Shown here piece by piece: positions 20,618 to 29,853 of a stretch of DNA of 64,000 nt. The translations under genes and the position numbers were made by a program. Under the pieces are notes generated by a model, which made no database searches, was not told the origin of the DNA, and worked only from the letters and a program-made list of their open reading frames with translations. The stretch comes from Methylophilaceae bacterium (GTDB lineage: Bacteria; Pseudomonadota; Gammaproteobacteria; Burkholderiales; Methylophilaceae): assembly GCA_028244835.1 (NCBI GenBank), contig JAOKBJ010000002.1:138942-202941 (forward strand), read 5' to 3'. Each line of letters opens with the position of its first letter. Position 1 is the stretch's first letter.

Positions 20618-22675
20618 ATGGAAAAAAACTATGAACAAGCTTTTAGGCTCCATAAAGATGGAGACCTTCACGAAGCAAAAATAATTTATGAATCAATTTT
20701 AAAAAAAAATCCAAATGATTTTAACTGCCTTCACCATCTTGGCCTTATTGCTAAAAATAATAAAGAGTATCTATCAGCCTTTAATTTAATTTCCAAAGCA
20801 ATTGCTATAAATCCACATAGTGCTGAAGCTCACTTTAATCTTGGCAATCTTTTAAAAATTCTTAATAAAATAAATGACGCTATTGCAAGCTTTGATAAAG
20901 CAATCAAAATTAAGCCAGATTATGAATCTTATTTTCTTAGAGGCTTAGCTCAATATGAACTCAAAAAATTAGAGAATGCATTAACAAGTTTTGACGAATC
21001 TATTAAGCTTAAACCAGATTCTTTTTTGGCACATTGTAATAGAGGGTTAGTGCTTGTTGGGCTTAAAAAAATTGAAGAGGGGATTGCTAATTATGATAGA
21101 GCTATCCAAATTAACCCTACCTTTGTAATTGCCATGTACAATCGAGCTCTTGCTTTAAGATTATTGGGAAAAAATCAACAGGCTATAGCGGGCTTTAAAG
21201 CAATAATTAAGATAGAACCTGCCCACCTTGGTAGCCTTTATGAGATTGCTTTAATCTATAGCGTTTTAAAGGACTTTAATTTAACATTAACTTACTGTAA
21301 GCAAATACTTAAAATTGATTCAAACCATAGCCAAGCAATTATATTGAGTATAAAAACAAGAAAATATATTTGTGATTGGACTTATTATGAAAAAGACAAC
21401 ACATACCTGTTAAAAAAGATGAGTGATAATGAGGAATCAGTTGGGCCTTTTTCTTCATTATCATTTTTTAATGATGCCGCTATACAAAAAAAAATAATTA
21501 GTACTTTTTCATCTAAATATTACCCGCCTAATAATTTTTTTAAAGATATTTCTCCATATAAAAATCACAAAAAAATTCGTATTGCCTATTTTTCACCAGA
21601 TTTTAAAAACCATCCAGTCGGGAATTTAATAGTTGAACTAATAGAAAAGCATGATAAAACAAAGTTTGAAATATACGGATTTTTTTTAGTTAATTGGCCA
21701 GATTCTGAACTAACTATAAGGCTTAAAAAAGCGTTTACAAAAATTGTGAACGTAGAGGATATGCTACCAAAAAATATTGTCAGCCTTGCTAGAAAAATGG
21801 AGATTGATATCACGATTGATCTAGCCAATCATTCTGGAGTAAAAGTTTCAGCTGACATATTTGCCATGAGGACAGCTCCCATTCAAGTTAATTTTCTAGG
21901 TTTTCCTGGTACATCAGGGGCTGATTATTTTGATTATATTATTGCTGATCATATTACGATTCCAAAAGAGCATCAAAAATATTACTCTGAAAAAATTTTG
22001 TATCTTGATATATGCTTCCCAATCGATACAAAAAAAGCTAGTACAAAAAATATCTTCGATAGACAATATTTTAATTTACCAAATAATTGCTTTATATTTT
22101 GCTGTATAAACAATAATTATAAATTTAACCCTTTTATCTTTAATAGTTGGATGAAGATATTGGCCAAAGTTGACGACAGCATACTTTTCTTACGTGCTGA
22201 TAATGACTTAGCCAAAGAAAATTTAAGAAAAGAGGCAGTGGCAAAAAATATCAACCCCAATAGGTTAATGTTTGCTAAAACACTAGATTATCCAATGTAT
22301 ATTGAGATACTTAACTTAATGGATTTATCTTTAGATACTTACCCTTTCAATGGCATGTCTTCTTCCTGCGATGTCTTATGGTCTAGTTTACCAATACTGA
22401 CTTTAATGGGTGATTCTTATTCGTCAAGAGGATGCTCAAGTCTTTTAAATTCGGTTAATTTAAATTCACTCATAACGCACTCTATTGGTGATTATGAAAA
22501 ACTAGCTATTAATCTTGCAAAAAATCCAAAAAAACTTAAGAAACTAAGGGAAAAAATAATTAATAAGACTTCATTAGATTTGTTTAATATTGATAAGTTT
22601 ACTAATAATATTGAAGATGGTTATCAAAAAATTTATGCCAGATCCCAGTCAAACATGCCTCCTGCTAATATTTAA
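20618..22675 (+). CDS. TPR protein with O-GlcNAc transferase (SPINDLY/GT41)-like C-terminal domain
   Basis: TPR repeats (AEAHFNLGNLL, FLAHCNRGLVLVGL); OGT-like RIAYFSPDFKNHPVGNL, VNFLGFPGTSGADYFDYIIAD, DLSLDTYPFNGMSSSCDVLW. Confidence 0.9.
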   Translation: MEKNYEQAFRLHKDGDLHEAKIIYESILKKNPNDFNCLHHLGLIAKNNKEYLSAFNLISKAIAINPHSAEAHFNLGNLLKILNKINDAIASFDKAIKIKPDYESYFLRGLAQYELKKLENALTSFDESIKLKPDSFLAHCNRGLVLVGLKKIEEGIANYDRAIQINPTFVIAMYNRALALRLLGKNQQAIAGFKAIIKIEPAHLGSLYEIALIYSVLKDFNLTLTYCKQILKIDSNHSQAIILSIKTRKYICDWTYYEKDNTYLLKKMSDNEESVGPFSSLSFFNDAAIQKKIISTFSSKYYPPNNFFKDISPYKNHKKIRIAYFSPDFKNHPVGNLIVELIEKHDKTKFEIYGFFLVNWPDSELTIRLKKAFTKIVNVEDMLPKNIVSLARKMEIDITIDLANHSGVKVSADIFAMRTAPIQVNFLGFPGTSGADYFDYIIADHITIPKEHQKYYSEKILYLDICFPIDTKKASTKNIFDRQYFNLPNNCFIFCCINNNYKFNPFIFNSWMKILAKVDDSILFLRADNDLAKENLRKEAVAKNINPNRLMFAKTLDYPMYIEILNLMDLSLDTYPFNGMSSSCDVLWSSLPILTLMGDSYSSRGCSSLLNSVNLNSLITHSIGDYEKLAINLAKNPKKLKKLREKIINKTSLDLFNIDKFTNNIEDGYQKIYARSQSNMPPANI

Positions 22676-22986
22676 TGAAAAATTTTAATGGCATATTGGC
22701 GAAGTTGCCGAATATAAACAATATTAAGGAAATTAAATTATTTAATGCTCATGGTTTTGAGTCTGGAGCTATTTTAAATAAGCCAGGGACGCAAGGATCG
22801 GTAAAGTTATACAATCACTTATTTCTTGTTTTTGGTGAATTAAATACAAATGCAGCTATTGAAGGTTTAAAGCTTTATTGTGAGCATGTTGAAGACGCTA
22901 AAAATAACCCAGGTAAGCATCCAAATATCGATCGCTTACTAGATATAATCAAAACAAAGAAAACTCTTAAAATAAAAATTATTTGA
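22675..22986 (+). CDS. DUF2322-like protein of unknown function
   Basis: NKPGTQGSVKLYNHLF and GLKLYCEHVEDAKNNPGKHPNIDRLLDI, which I recognise as a DUF2322-type pattern. Confidence 0.65.
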   Translation: MKNFNGILAKLPNINNIKEIKLFNAHGFESGAILNKPGTQGSVKLYNHLFLVFGELNTNAAIEGLKLYCEHVEDAKNNPGKHPNIDRLLDIIKTKKTLKIKII

Positions 22987-23590
22987 AAATAGAGGCTAAG
23001 AAAATAGAGGCTAAGTTGAAACCTAACTTTCCTGATTTTTGTATTAATTTTTTTGCTTTATCTTTTTCTTCTGGAACAACATACCCATAATAGTAAAGAA
23101 GTCCAAGACCAAATAATGCTTTCGGATGATTGTTACCTGCCGCTTGTTTTAACCAAGTATAGGCTTCTGATTTTTTGACCCCTTTGTCATTTACATATAA
23201 AAACCACATTAAATACTGAGTATCTACATCTCCATCATTACCTTTTTTTCTTAATCGGTTTAAATCCTTTTTTTTAATTTTTGCTATAGAAGAGTAAACC
23301 TGGAGAAATTCTGTATTTTTTTGATTTATTAACCTTAATTCGTTAGCGATTAAGATTTTATCATTAGAAAATTTTCTCAAATAATCAATGGCTTTTTGAT
23401 GGTCTTGTAAAGCAGCTATCAATAGCCAATCAGAGATGGGGCCAGTATCGACATATGCCTCTTTAGAGGCTAACTCAAATTGTGAGCTTGGATGTCCATC
23501 TTGGGCTTTATCTAGCAAGCTTTTTGTAAATCCCAAACTAGACAAAAAGCATAAAAAAATTGAGAATATTAACCTTACAAATAGATTCAT
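22979..23590 (-). CDS. Sel1/TPR-repeat exported protein
   Basis: AYTWLKQAAGNNHPKALFGLGLLYYYGYVVPEEKDKAKKLIQKSGKLG Sel1-like repeats, N-terminal signal peptide. Confidence 0.78.
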   Translation of the reverse strand: MNLFVRLIFSIFLCFLSSLGFTKSLLDKAQDGHPSSQFELASKEAYVDTGPISDWLLIAALQDHQKAIDYLRKFSNDKILIANELRLINQKNTEFLQVYSSIAKIKKKDLNRLRKKGNDGDVDTQYLMWFLYVNDKGVKKSEAYTWLKQAAGNNHPKALFGLGLLYYYGYVVPEEKDKAKKLIQKSGKLGFNLASIFLASIFK

Positions 23591-23659
23591 TTATTAGACA
23601 ATTATAGTTATTAGGAGTATTGTAAAAGGATATATTAAGCGAAATAAACTAATTTAACT

Positions 23660-24418
23660 ATGACATTTATAAAAAAAATTTTAGTCTTTCTAACGTTAAT
23701 AAGTGCTTCTTTTATAGCCAATGCTGATGCTAATCCAGATATTTGGCCTTATATAAAAGAAAGAATATTTAAAGATAAGCCAATTGAGGAAGTTAGCTTT
23801 CTAAAAATTGATGGCCCAAAACGAGCATCAAGTGGTGCTCAAGTGCCGATCAATATTAAACTAACTCCAAAAGCTGGTATCGAAATAAAAAAAGTTACTA
23901 TTATTATAGATAGTAATCCTGTTCAACTTGCTGCAACCTACCATCTTACAAGAAATACTCAGGCGCTAGATCTCTCAACAAGAATTAGAATGGAGACTGA
24001 TTCTTTTGTGCGGGTAGTCGGCGAGGATAGTAATGGTAAATTATATATGAGCAAGGTAGCTATAAGAGCTTCAGGTGGGTGCAGTGGTTATATGAATAGT
24101 GCTGATCCAGAATTAACTAAAGATTTAGGTAAAATTTTAGTAAAAGCTAAAGAAAAATATCTAACAACCCGTATCAAACATCCTAATTTTACAGGGTTAC
24201 AAAAAGACTCAATTAATGGTTGGTTTGTACCAGAGTGGATTGTAACTCAAGTCAGATATGACTTTAATGGTGAGTCTTTACTAGTTGCAGAGAATGGCAT
24301 TAGTATGAGCCAAGATCCATATCTAAAATTTAAATTTTCTCCTGTTGAGTCTGGAACAATTACAGTCTCTGCTACAGATACCAAAGGTCAAATATTCCTT
24401 AAAACAAAGAGTATCTAA
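23660..24418 (+). CDS. SoxYZ-like fused carrier protein (quinoprotein dehydrogenase-associated type)
   Basis: Signal peptide, SoxY-like domain with GGCSGYM, C-terminal SoxZ-like domain (ISMSQDPYLKFKFSPVESGTITVSATDTKGQIF). Confidence 0.82.
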   Translation: MTFIKKILVFLTLISASFIANADANPDIWPYIKERIFKDKPIEEVSFLKIDGPKRASSGAQVPINIKLTPKAGIEIKKVTIIIDSNPVQLAATYHLTRNTQALDLSTRIRMETDSFVRVVGEDSNGKLYMSKVAIRASGGCSGYMNSADPELTKDLGKILVKAKEKYLTTRIKHPNFTGLQKDSINGWFVPEWIVTQVRYDFNGESLLVAENGISMSQDPYLKFKFSPVESGTITVSATDTKGQIFLKTKSI

Positions 24419-24419
24419 A

Positions 24420-24788
24420 CTATCTACTTAGTTTAATTCTTGATCTAATTTCACTGTAAATATTTATAATCATTGGAATAATGGCGATTAAATTAAATAT
24501 ACCGAATATAATAAAAATATTTCTTAGGTAGTTTTTAAAATTCATAATGAGAGTATTTAACTCAATTAGCTTTAATTGATTAGCATTTAAACTAGTTGTT
24601 TCTTTGTTAGCAATTTTTTCGAGGCTACATTGCTGATTAGACTCGATGCAAAAAGCCATCTGTCTCTCATATTCTTCGAGAAAAATTTGATGTGAAAAAT
24701 AGTCATTAGCCAATAAAATAAGAGATAAAAAAAATCCAACAATTGCAAACAACCAAAAAAATTGTTTGCTAAATTTTGATATCATCAT
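24420..24788 (-). CDS. Small membrane protein of unknown function, two TM segments
   Basis: 122 aa; FLSLILLAND... and FIIFGIFNLIAIIPMIINIY; tail-to-tail with the SoxYZ-like gene. Confidence 0.55.
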   Translation of the reverse strand: MMISKFSKQFFWLFAIVGFFLSLILLANDYFSHQIFLEEYERQMAFCIESNQQCSLEKIANKETTSLNANQLKLIELNTLIMNFKNYLRNIFIIFGIFNLIAIIPMIINIYSEIRSRIKLSR

Positions 24789-24831
24789 TTATCCCCTTTA
24801 AACTTTTTAAGTTAACTACACAATAACAGAA

Positions 24832-25578
24832 CTATGTAATAATGAATTTAAATCCAGCAACTATTAAAACTACCCCTAAAATATTTTTCATGTGACGCTC
24901 ATTAAATATCTTAATGCCAAGCTGGGTACCAATTAAAACTCCCCCAATGACAGCAAAAGCATATAAAAATATTGTATTTGATATTAAGTTAACTGAAGTT
25001 ATATTTCCCAGAAGACCTGATATTGAATTAAATAAAATAAATGCAGCTACTGTTCCTGAAGAACCTTTTACACTTGTCCAGCCTAAAAAAACGATCAATG
25101 GCGATAAAAAAATACCGCCTCCTGTGCCTGTAAGGCCCGAGAGAAATCCAATAATAACTCCAGCAAATAATCCAAATAAAAAATTTACTGGTTGATTGGA
25201 ATTTTTCTTAAAATATTTAAAAATATCAAATAAAAATTGAACACCAGCAAATATTAAGATGATTCCAACTAATACTTTATATATTTCTGAAGGCAACTGA
25301 AGATATCCCCCAAGGAATGCTGAAGGAACTGAGCCTAAAACAACCGGTATAAAGACTTTGAGGTTAAATAACTTATTTCTTATAAAACGATAGCTAGCAA
25401 CTGATGATACGATTATGTTTAGAATTAATCCGATTGGCTTAATCGAGGCAACTGGAGTTCCCATTAAAGACATAATTGCGATATAAGAAGAAGCACCACC
25501 ATGTCCAACAGACGAATATAATATTGCCCCAATAAAAATTAATCCAGCTGTAATATATTCAGATAATAAAAATGTCAT
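24832..25578 (-). CDS. Sulfite exporter TauE/SafE-family permease
   Basis: SSVGHGGASSYIAIM, GFLSGLTGTGGGIFLSPLIVFLGW. Confidence 0.9.
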   Translation of the reverse strand: MTFLLSEYITAGLIFIGAILYSSVGHGGASSYIAIMSLMGTPVASIKPIGLILNIIVSSVASYRFIRNKLFNLKVFIPVVLGSVPSAFLGGYLQLPSEIYKVLVGIILIFAGVQFLFDIFKYFKKNSNQPVNFLFGLFAGVIIGFLSGLTGTGGGIFLSPLIVFLGWTSVKGSSGTVAAFILFNSISGLLGNITSVNLISNTIFLYAFAVIGGVLIGTQLGIKIFNERHMKNILGVVLIVAGFKFIIT

Positions 25579-25599
25579 TTAAAGATTAAGCTAATTGCT

Positions 25600-26115
25600 C
25601 TACTCAAAGCAATCAATCAGAACCTTATTATTTGATACTTTAAATTTTCCAACACTTTTAGTATTATCATTTTGATAATGAAAATACATGTCCAGCTGTC
25701 CCGAATTTAGTATTCCCTCCGCTAAGTTATTTGGGATTACCTCATTCCTTCTTATTGAGGATTGTTGAGTTGTTGTAATAAATTCAGCTTTGCCACTCTG
25801 GATTGCAATAGTTTGAAACCAATTCCTAACAGTAAATGAGTAAATTGGTGGTTTGAGATTTTTATATCCTTTTTGATATATTTTATAATGCTTATTCATA
25901 TCAAAAATATTTTTGCCTTGATTGTAAAATAGTATCTCGAAATATTTCTTTTTTTCTTTCTCATCATAATTTTTTCTACAAACTGCAGTTAGTTCCAAAT
26001 ACTTCTCATCTATTGGTGCAAAATAATTACCTTCAGTAAACTCTTTAAATGATTGCCCATTTGCAAAAGAAAGATTCATTAGCAACAAAGTAAATAAGAG
26101 ATATTTTTTAATCAT
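25600..26115 (-). CDS. Exported protein of unknown function
   Basis: 171 aa ORF with signal peptide (MIKKYLLFTLLLMNLSFANG); thioredoxin-partner-like QSFKEFTEGNYFAPI but no CxxC. Confidence 0.55.
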   Translation of the reverse strand: MIKKYLLFTLLLMNLSFANGQSFKEFTEGNYFAPIDEKYLELTAVCRKNYDEKEKKKYFEILFYNQGKNIFDMNKHYKIYQKGYKNLKPPIYSFTVRNWFQTIAIQSGKAEFITTTQQSSIRRNEVIPNNLAEGILNSGQLDMYFHYQNDNTKSVGKFKVSNNKVLIDCFE

Positions 26116-26149
26116 AAGAATTAGTTTATCAAGTTTGTTTCTATTTTAG

Positions 26150-26896
26150 TTAAAATGATTCCTCTTCAGATAAAAACCGCCACTTACCTTCCGGTAAATC
26201 ATTTAGCCTAACATTTCCAATCCTCACCCTTTTAAGGCCAATTACTTTTAAACCGACTAATTCACACATTTTTCTTATTTGCCGATTTCTGCCTTCAATT
26301 AAGATAAAATTAAGCTGATCTTTATTTTGCCAATTTACTTTGGCTGGCTTTAATTCATAATCATCTAGGGTTATGCCATGGTTTAATAATTTCATATCAT
26401 CATCAGTAATAGTACCCTCAACTCTCACCAAATATTCTTTTTCAATATCAGCATTTTCCTCCCCTATTATTTGTTTTGCAATACGCCCATCCTGAGTCAA
26501 GACAAGGAGTCCTGATGAGTCAATATCTAACCTTCCTGCTGGAGCTAGCCCATCTCTATTGAATATTGGATTTCGCTTTGAAGTAGTTTCTTGATTTTGT
26601 GAATTATAGTAATTATCTGGAGTGATTAAGCTTGATGCTGGAGTAAATTCTTTGTCATCATCTAAATGGGAAATATAGCTGACTGGTTTATTTAATATCA
26701 CTGTTGCTTTAAGTGATTGATTAAGTCTGGCTTTTTTTAAAAGCTCAACTTTTTGACTACGGTATGCCTTAGTACCGAGTTCATCAACAACTTTTCCATC
26801 AAGCAAAACTAAACCCTGCTCGATATACTTATCAGCTTCCCGTCTTGAGCATAGACCAAGCTCAGACAATATCTTTGATATGCGCACTTGCTCCAT
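26150..26896 (-). CDS. rRNA pseudouridine synthase, RsuA/RluB/RluF family
   Basis: S4 domain VRISKILSELGLCSRREADKYIEQG; APAGRLDIDSSGLLVLTQDG; EGRNRQIRKMCELVGLKV. Confidence 0.93.
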   Translation of the reverse strand: MEQVRISKILSELGLCSRREADKYIEQGLVLLDGKVVDELGTKAYRSQKVELLKKARLNQSLKATVILNKPVSYISHLDDDKEFTPASSLITPDNYYNSQNQETTSKRNPIFNRDGLAPAGRLDIDSSGLLVLTQDGRIAKQIIGEENADIEKEYLVRVEGTITDDDMKLLNHGITLDDYELKPAKVNWQNKDQLNFILIEGRNRQIRKMCELVGLKVIGLKRVRIGNVRLNDLPEGKWRFLSEEESF

Positions 26897-26925
26897 ATGA
26901 CCAACTTTTTAACTTAATTTAAAAT

Positions 26926-27462
26926 TTACTTAGATTTATTTGATAGATGTTGGCTAAGATATAAAGCTACTCTAGATACGCCATTCATAGCCCAGAGAGA
27001 CAATGTTGCACCAGATATTCCATCAATATTTTTATCTAGTTTATCACCTTCTAACCCCACGCCATTATATTGTTTAGTGAAGGCTGGATATTTTACCTCC
27101 CACCCTCGACTTTCACGGAATTCTAATACTTTTATTTTTTCAATCTTACTATTTTTAATTACAATACCAAAAGTAATTGGCTCTGTTTTACCAATTTCTT
27201 TTAGTATCCATGCTGTTCTACCTTCTTTTTCCCAATACTTTATTATTAATCCACCATAAGGATGGCCTAAGAGTAAAGCGACTTTCTTTCTAACATCACC
27301 GCCCAGCATGATTGAGCTATTTTGTGGTGGTTTATTTAAAAATGCCTCAGATATAAAATCTTCATCAGTTTGGTATACGCCGCGAGCAAATAAAGACGAC
27401 ACTGTTACAAGTAACAGTGTCGCAATTATAAATAGTGAATATTTTTTAATATCAAATGTCAT
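26926..27462 (-). CDS. FMN-binding domain protein with N-terminal signal/anchor
   Basis: C-terminal DKNIDGISGATLSLWAM, matching the SGAT-type flavinylation motif of FMN_bind domains; hydrophobic N-terminus. Confidence 0.85.
   Translation of the reverse strand: MTFDIKKYSLFIIATLLLVTVSSLFARGVYQTDEDFISEAFLNKPPQNSSIMLGGDVRKKVALLLGHPYGGLIIKYWEKEGRTAWILKEIGKTEPITFGIVIKNSKIEKIKVLEFRESRGWEVKYPAFTKQYNGVGLEGDKLDKNIDGISGATLSLWAMNGVSRVALYLSQHLSNKSK
27397..27422. repeat. Perfect inverted repeat, 12-bp arms, 2-nt spacer, inside FMN-binding protein CDS
   Basis: CGACACTGTTAC-AA-GTAACAGTGTCG. Confidence 0.95.
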
Positions 27463-27482
27463 TCTAGTATTTCATAAAATTC

Positions 27483-28712
27483 TTAGAATGAGTATCCAAT
27501 CCCGATATTAATACCATCTTTATCGCCATTATTTGCTTTACTTTGATCAACGTAATCAAATTTAGCTACCACTGTTGGGTCTATCCAGTAATTGAAACCA
27601 ATACTTCTTGCTTCAACTTCTGTATCTGTCGAACCACCGTCATTGTTGTCATAAGTTTCATAACGAACGAATGCGCCCCATTTATCATTGAACCTATATG
27701 CTGGCTCTAGATAGTAACCATTTTGCTTATCTGCGCCATCTGCCTTAACATCATCTCCGTCTATTTTCCATGCAGCATACAATGCTCTCAATTGGAATTT
27801 ATCTTTTTTGTATACAGCATGAGTTTCAAATGCCCTAGCAGATCCACAACCAACCACTACACCCTGACAGTAATCAGTTTGGTTGAAGAGTGATGCAGCT
27901 AATTCTAGTCCTGGGATAGCTGTATATTTAAGTCTACCTATTGTTGCAAGACTTCTTGCTGATGCACTAGCAACTTTTTGACGACCATCTCTTGGTTTAT
28001 ATTTCTTGGCATCTGTTGCCTCAAGTCCACTGGTTAATGCAACATCTAAAGTAAGACCAGGTTTTAATTCTTTAGTTAACATCACACCAGCTTCCCACCA
28101 TGTTGATGGAATAATATTTTTCTCTACAGTGTTACGCTCAACACCATAGAAAGTATCTGGCTCGTGTGTCTCATTTAAAATACCAATTGGCATTAAAAAT
28201 AAACCACTGGTAATCTGTGTTGTCTCGTTATAATCGTATTGGATATAAGCTTGTTCAAGCTCAACTTCACCAGGACCATTATCAGAAGTAGTAGAGTCAC
28301 CAATATCCTTAACTAATGCGTGCTCCAATTCAAATTCTGAGAAGAATCTTAGATCATCACGGAATTCATGGCCAAAGTATAGAACGAAACGGTGGAAGTC
28401 AATTTTCTTAGTGTCAGAAACGCCAGGGCCCTGACCTTCTAAATTATTATAATGTAATTCACCGTAACCACCCCAATGACTCTTATTAGCTAATTTAATT
28501 TGAGCTTTAATGGCTTCATCAGTCGAGACTGCGACTTCTTGAACTGTACCTTTTAATTCGTTATTTTCAGCTTTTAATGCTTTAAGCTCTTGTTTCATCT
28601 CCTGCATCATGTCGAAAATTTCGGCATTAGTAGGCGCTGCAATTGCACCTGCTGATAATGATCCAGCTATGGCTATGGCTACTAACCCCTTTAAAGATTT
28701 TTTAATATTCAC
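27483..28712 (-). CDS. Outer-membrane porin with N-terminal coiled coil (phosphate-selective-porin-like fold)
   Basis: Signal peptide, coiled-coil MQEMKQELKALKAENNELKG, amphipathic beta strands, C-terminal aromatic ...NIGIGYSF. Confidence 0.85.
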   Translation of the reverse strand: MNIKKSLKGLVAIAIAGSLSAGAIAAPTNAEIFDMMQEMKQELKALKAENNELKGTVQEVAVSTDEAIKAQIKLANKSHWGGYGELHYNNLEGQGPGVSDTKKIDFHRFVLYFGHEFRDDLRFFSEFELEHALVKDIGDSTTSDNGPGEVELEQAYIQYDYNETTQITSGLFLMPIGILNETHEPDTFYGVERNTVEKNIIPSTWWEAGVMLTKELKPGLTLDVALTSGLEATDAKKYKPRDGRQKVASASARSLATIGRLKYTAIPGLELAASLFNQTDYCQGVVVGCGSARAFETHAVYKKDKFQLRALYAAWKIDGDDVKADGADKQNGYYLEPAYRFNDKWGAFVRYETYDNNDGGSTDTEVEARSIGFNYWIDPTVVAKFDYVDQSKANNGDKDGINIGIGYSF

Positions 28713-28791
28713 TAAACTAGTTCCTTTAAAAATTAATATTCACTGTTACTTGTGTCTTGAATGAATTATATGGAATTATTTATAATATGTA

Positions 28792-28810
28792 AATAAGAAT
28801 CATTCTCATT
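28792..28810. promoter_or_regulatory. Predicted Fur box upstream of porin/FMN-binding genes
   Basis: AATAAGAAT-C-ATTCTCATT, a 9-1-9 inverted repeat with one mismatch, resembling canonical Fur boxes; about 80 bp upstream of the porin start. Confidence 0.75.
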
Positions 28811-28968
28811 AAGATTAAGATTCTCATTTAGATTAAGATTAAGTATTTAAGTTATTGATTATTATAGGTAATTTATATGTTGTTTATTTACAACATTAGG
28901 AGAAAGAAGCTAATTACATCGGTTTTATTGACTCTTAATTGGCAATCTGGCTACATAAATGCAGTTTC

Positions 28969-29385
28969 TTATATCTCTATTATTTCAAAATCGTGAGTTA
29001 TTATTACTGATTTCTCAAGCATAATTGAAGCTGAGCAATATTTTGTTGCAGAAAGACTAATTGTTCTTTCTACAACTGAGAGATCTAAATTATTACCTTC
29101 TAAGACAAAATGAATATGAATCTTTGTAAATACTTTTGGTATATTTTCTGCTCTTTCAGCAGTAATTTCAGCGCTACAATCTTTTACATCTTGTCTTGAT
29201 TTTTTTAAAATAGTTACGATATCGTAGGATGTACAACCCCCCAAACCAAGCAGTAACATCTCCATTGGTCTCATACCAAGATTTTTACCACCAGATTCTG
29301 GTGGTCCATCCATAACTACTGAATGGCCTGATTCAGAGACTCCTTCAAAACTTACGCCATCAAGCCATTTTATTGTCGCTTTCAC
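28969..29385 (-). CDS. OsmC/Ohr-family protein
   Basis: GKNLGMRPMEMLLLGLGGCTSYDIVTILKKSRQ; KYCSASIML. Confidence 0.92.
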   Translation of the reverse strand: MKATIKWLDGVSFEGVSESGHSVVMDGPPESGGKNLGMRPMEMLLLGLGGCTSYDIVTILKKSRQDVKDCSAEITAERAENIPKVFTKIHIHFVLEGNNLDLSVVERTISLSATKYCSASIMLEKSVIITHDFEIIEI

Positions 29386-29835
29386 TTATAAAATCTCTAA
29401 CAATTCAACCTCAAATATTAAGTCAGCATTTGGTGGTATAGCACCACCAGCCCCCCTACTCCCATAACCCATCTCGGATGGAATTAAAATAGTTCTGCTA
29501 CCACCAATCTTCATACCATCGAATCCTTGATCCCAACCTTTGATAACTTGACCAACCCCAAGAACAAAATTAAAAGGCTCTCTTCGATCAAGAGAGCTAT
29601 CAAACTTTTCTCCTTTTTTATCATTCTTCGTTGCATCCAAAAGCCAGCCTGTGTAGTGAACAGAAATAGTCAGGCCTTTTTCAGCCTCCCTTCCCTCTCC
29701 CACTTTAGTATCTTCTATAACTAATTCCTGAATTTTATCTTCCATTTTTTTTGTGTCTCCTGTTGTGATTTCAATTGCAAAACTATTTGTAAAGTAAGTC
29801 ATTAAAATTAAAACTAACCATAATTTTTTAAACAT
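29386..29835 (-). CDS. FKBP-type peptidyl-prolyl cis-trans isomerase
   Basis: [59 protein letters not shown]. Confidence 0.94.
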   Translation of the reverse strand: MFKKLWLVLILMTYFTNSFAIEITTGDTKKMEDKIQELVIEDTKVGEGREAEKGLTISVHYTGWLLDATKNDKKGEKFDSSLDRREPFNFVLGVGQVIKGWDQGFDGMKIGGSRTILIPSEMGYGSRGAGGAIPPNADLIFEVELLEIL

Positions 29836-29853
29836 ATATGCACCCTAATTTAA

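Noticed and set aside
28880-28980. Small + strand ORF MLFIYNIRRKKLITSVLLTLNWQSGYINAVSYISIISKS in the intergenic region upstream of the porin
   Set aside because: About 39 aa, overlaps the end of the osmC gene antisense, atypical composition; no support beyond an open frame.
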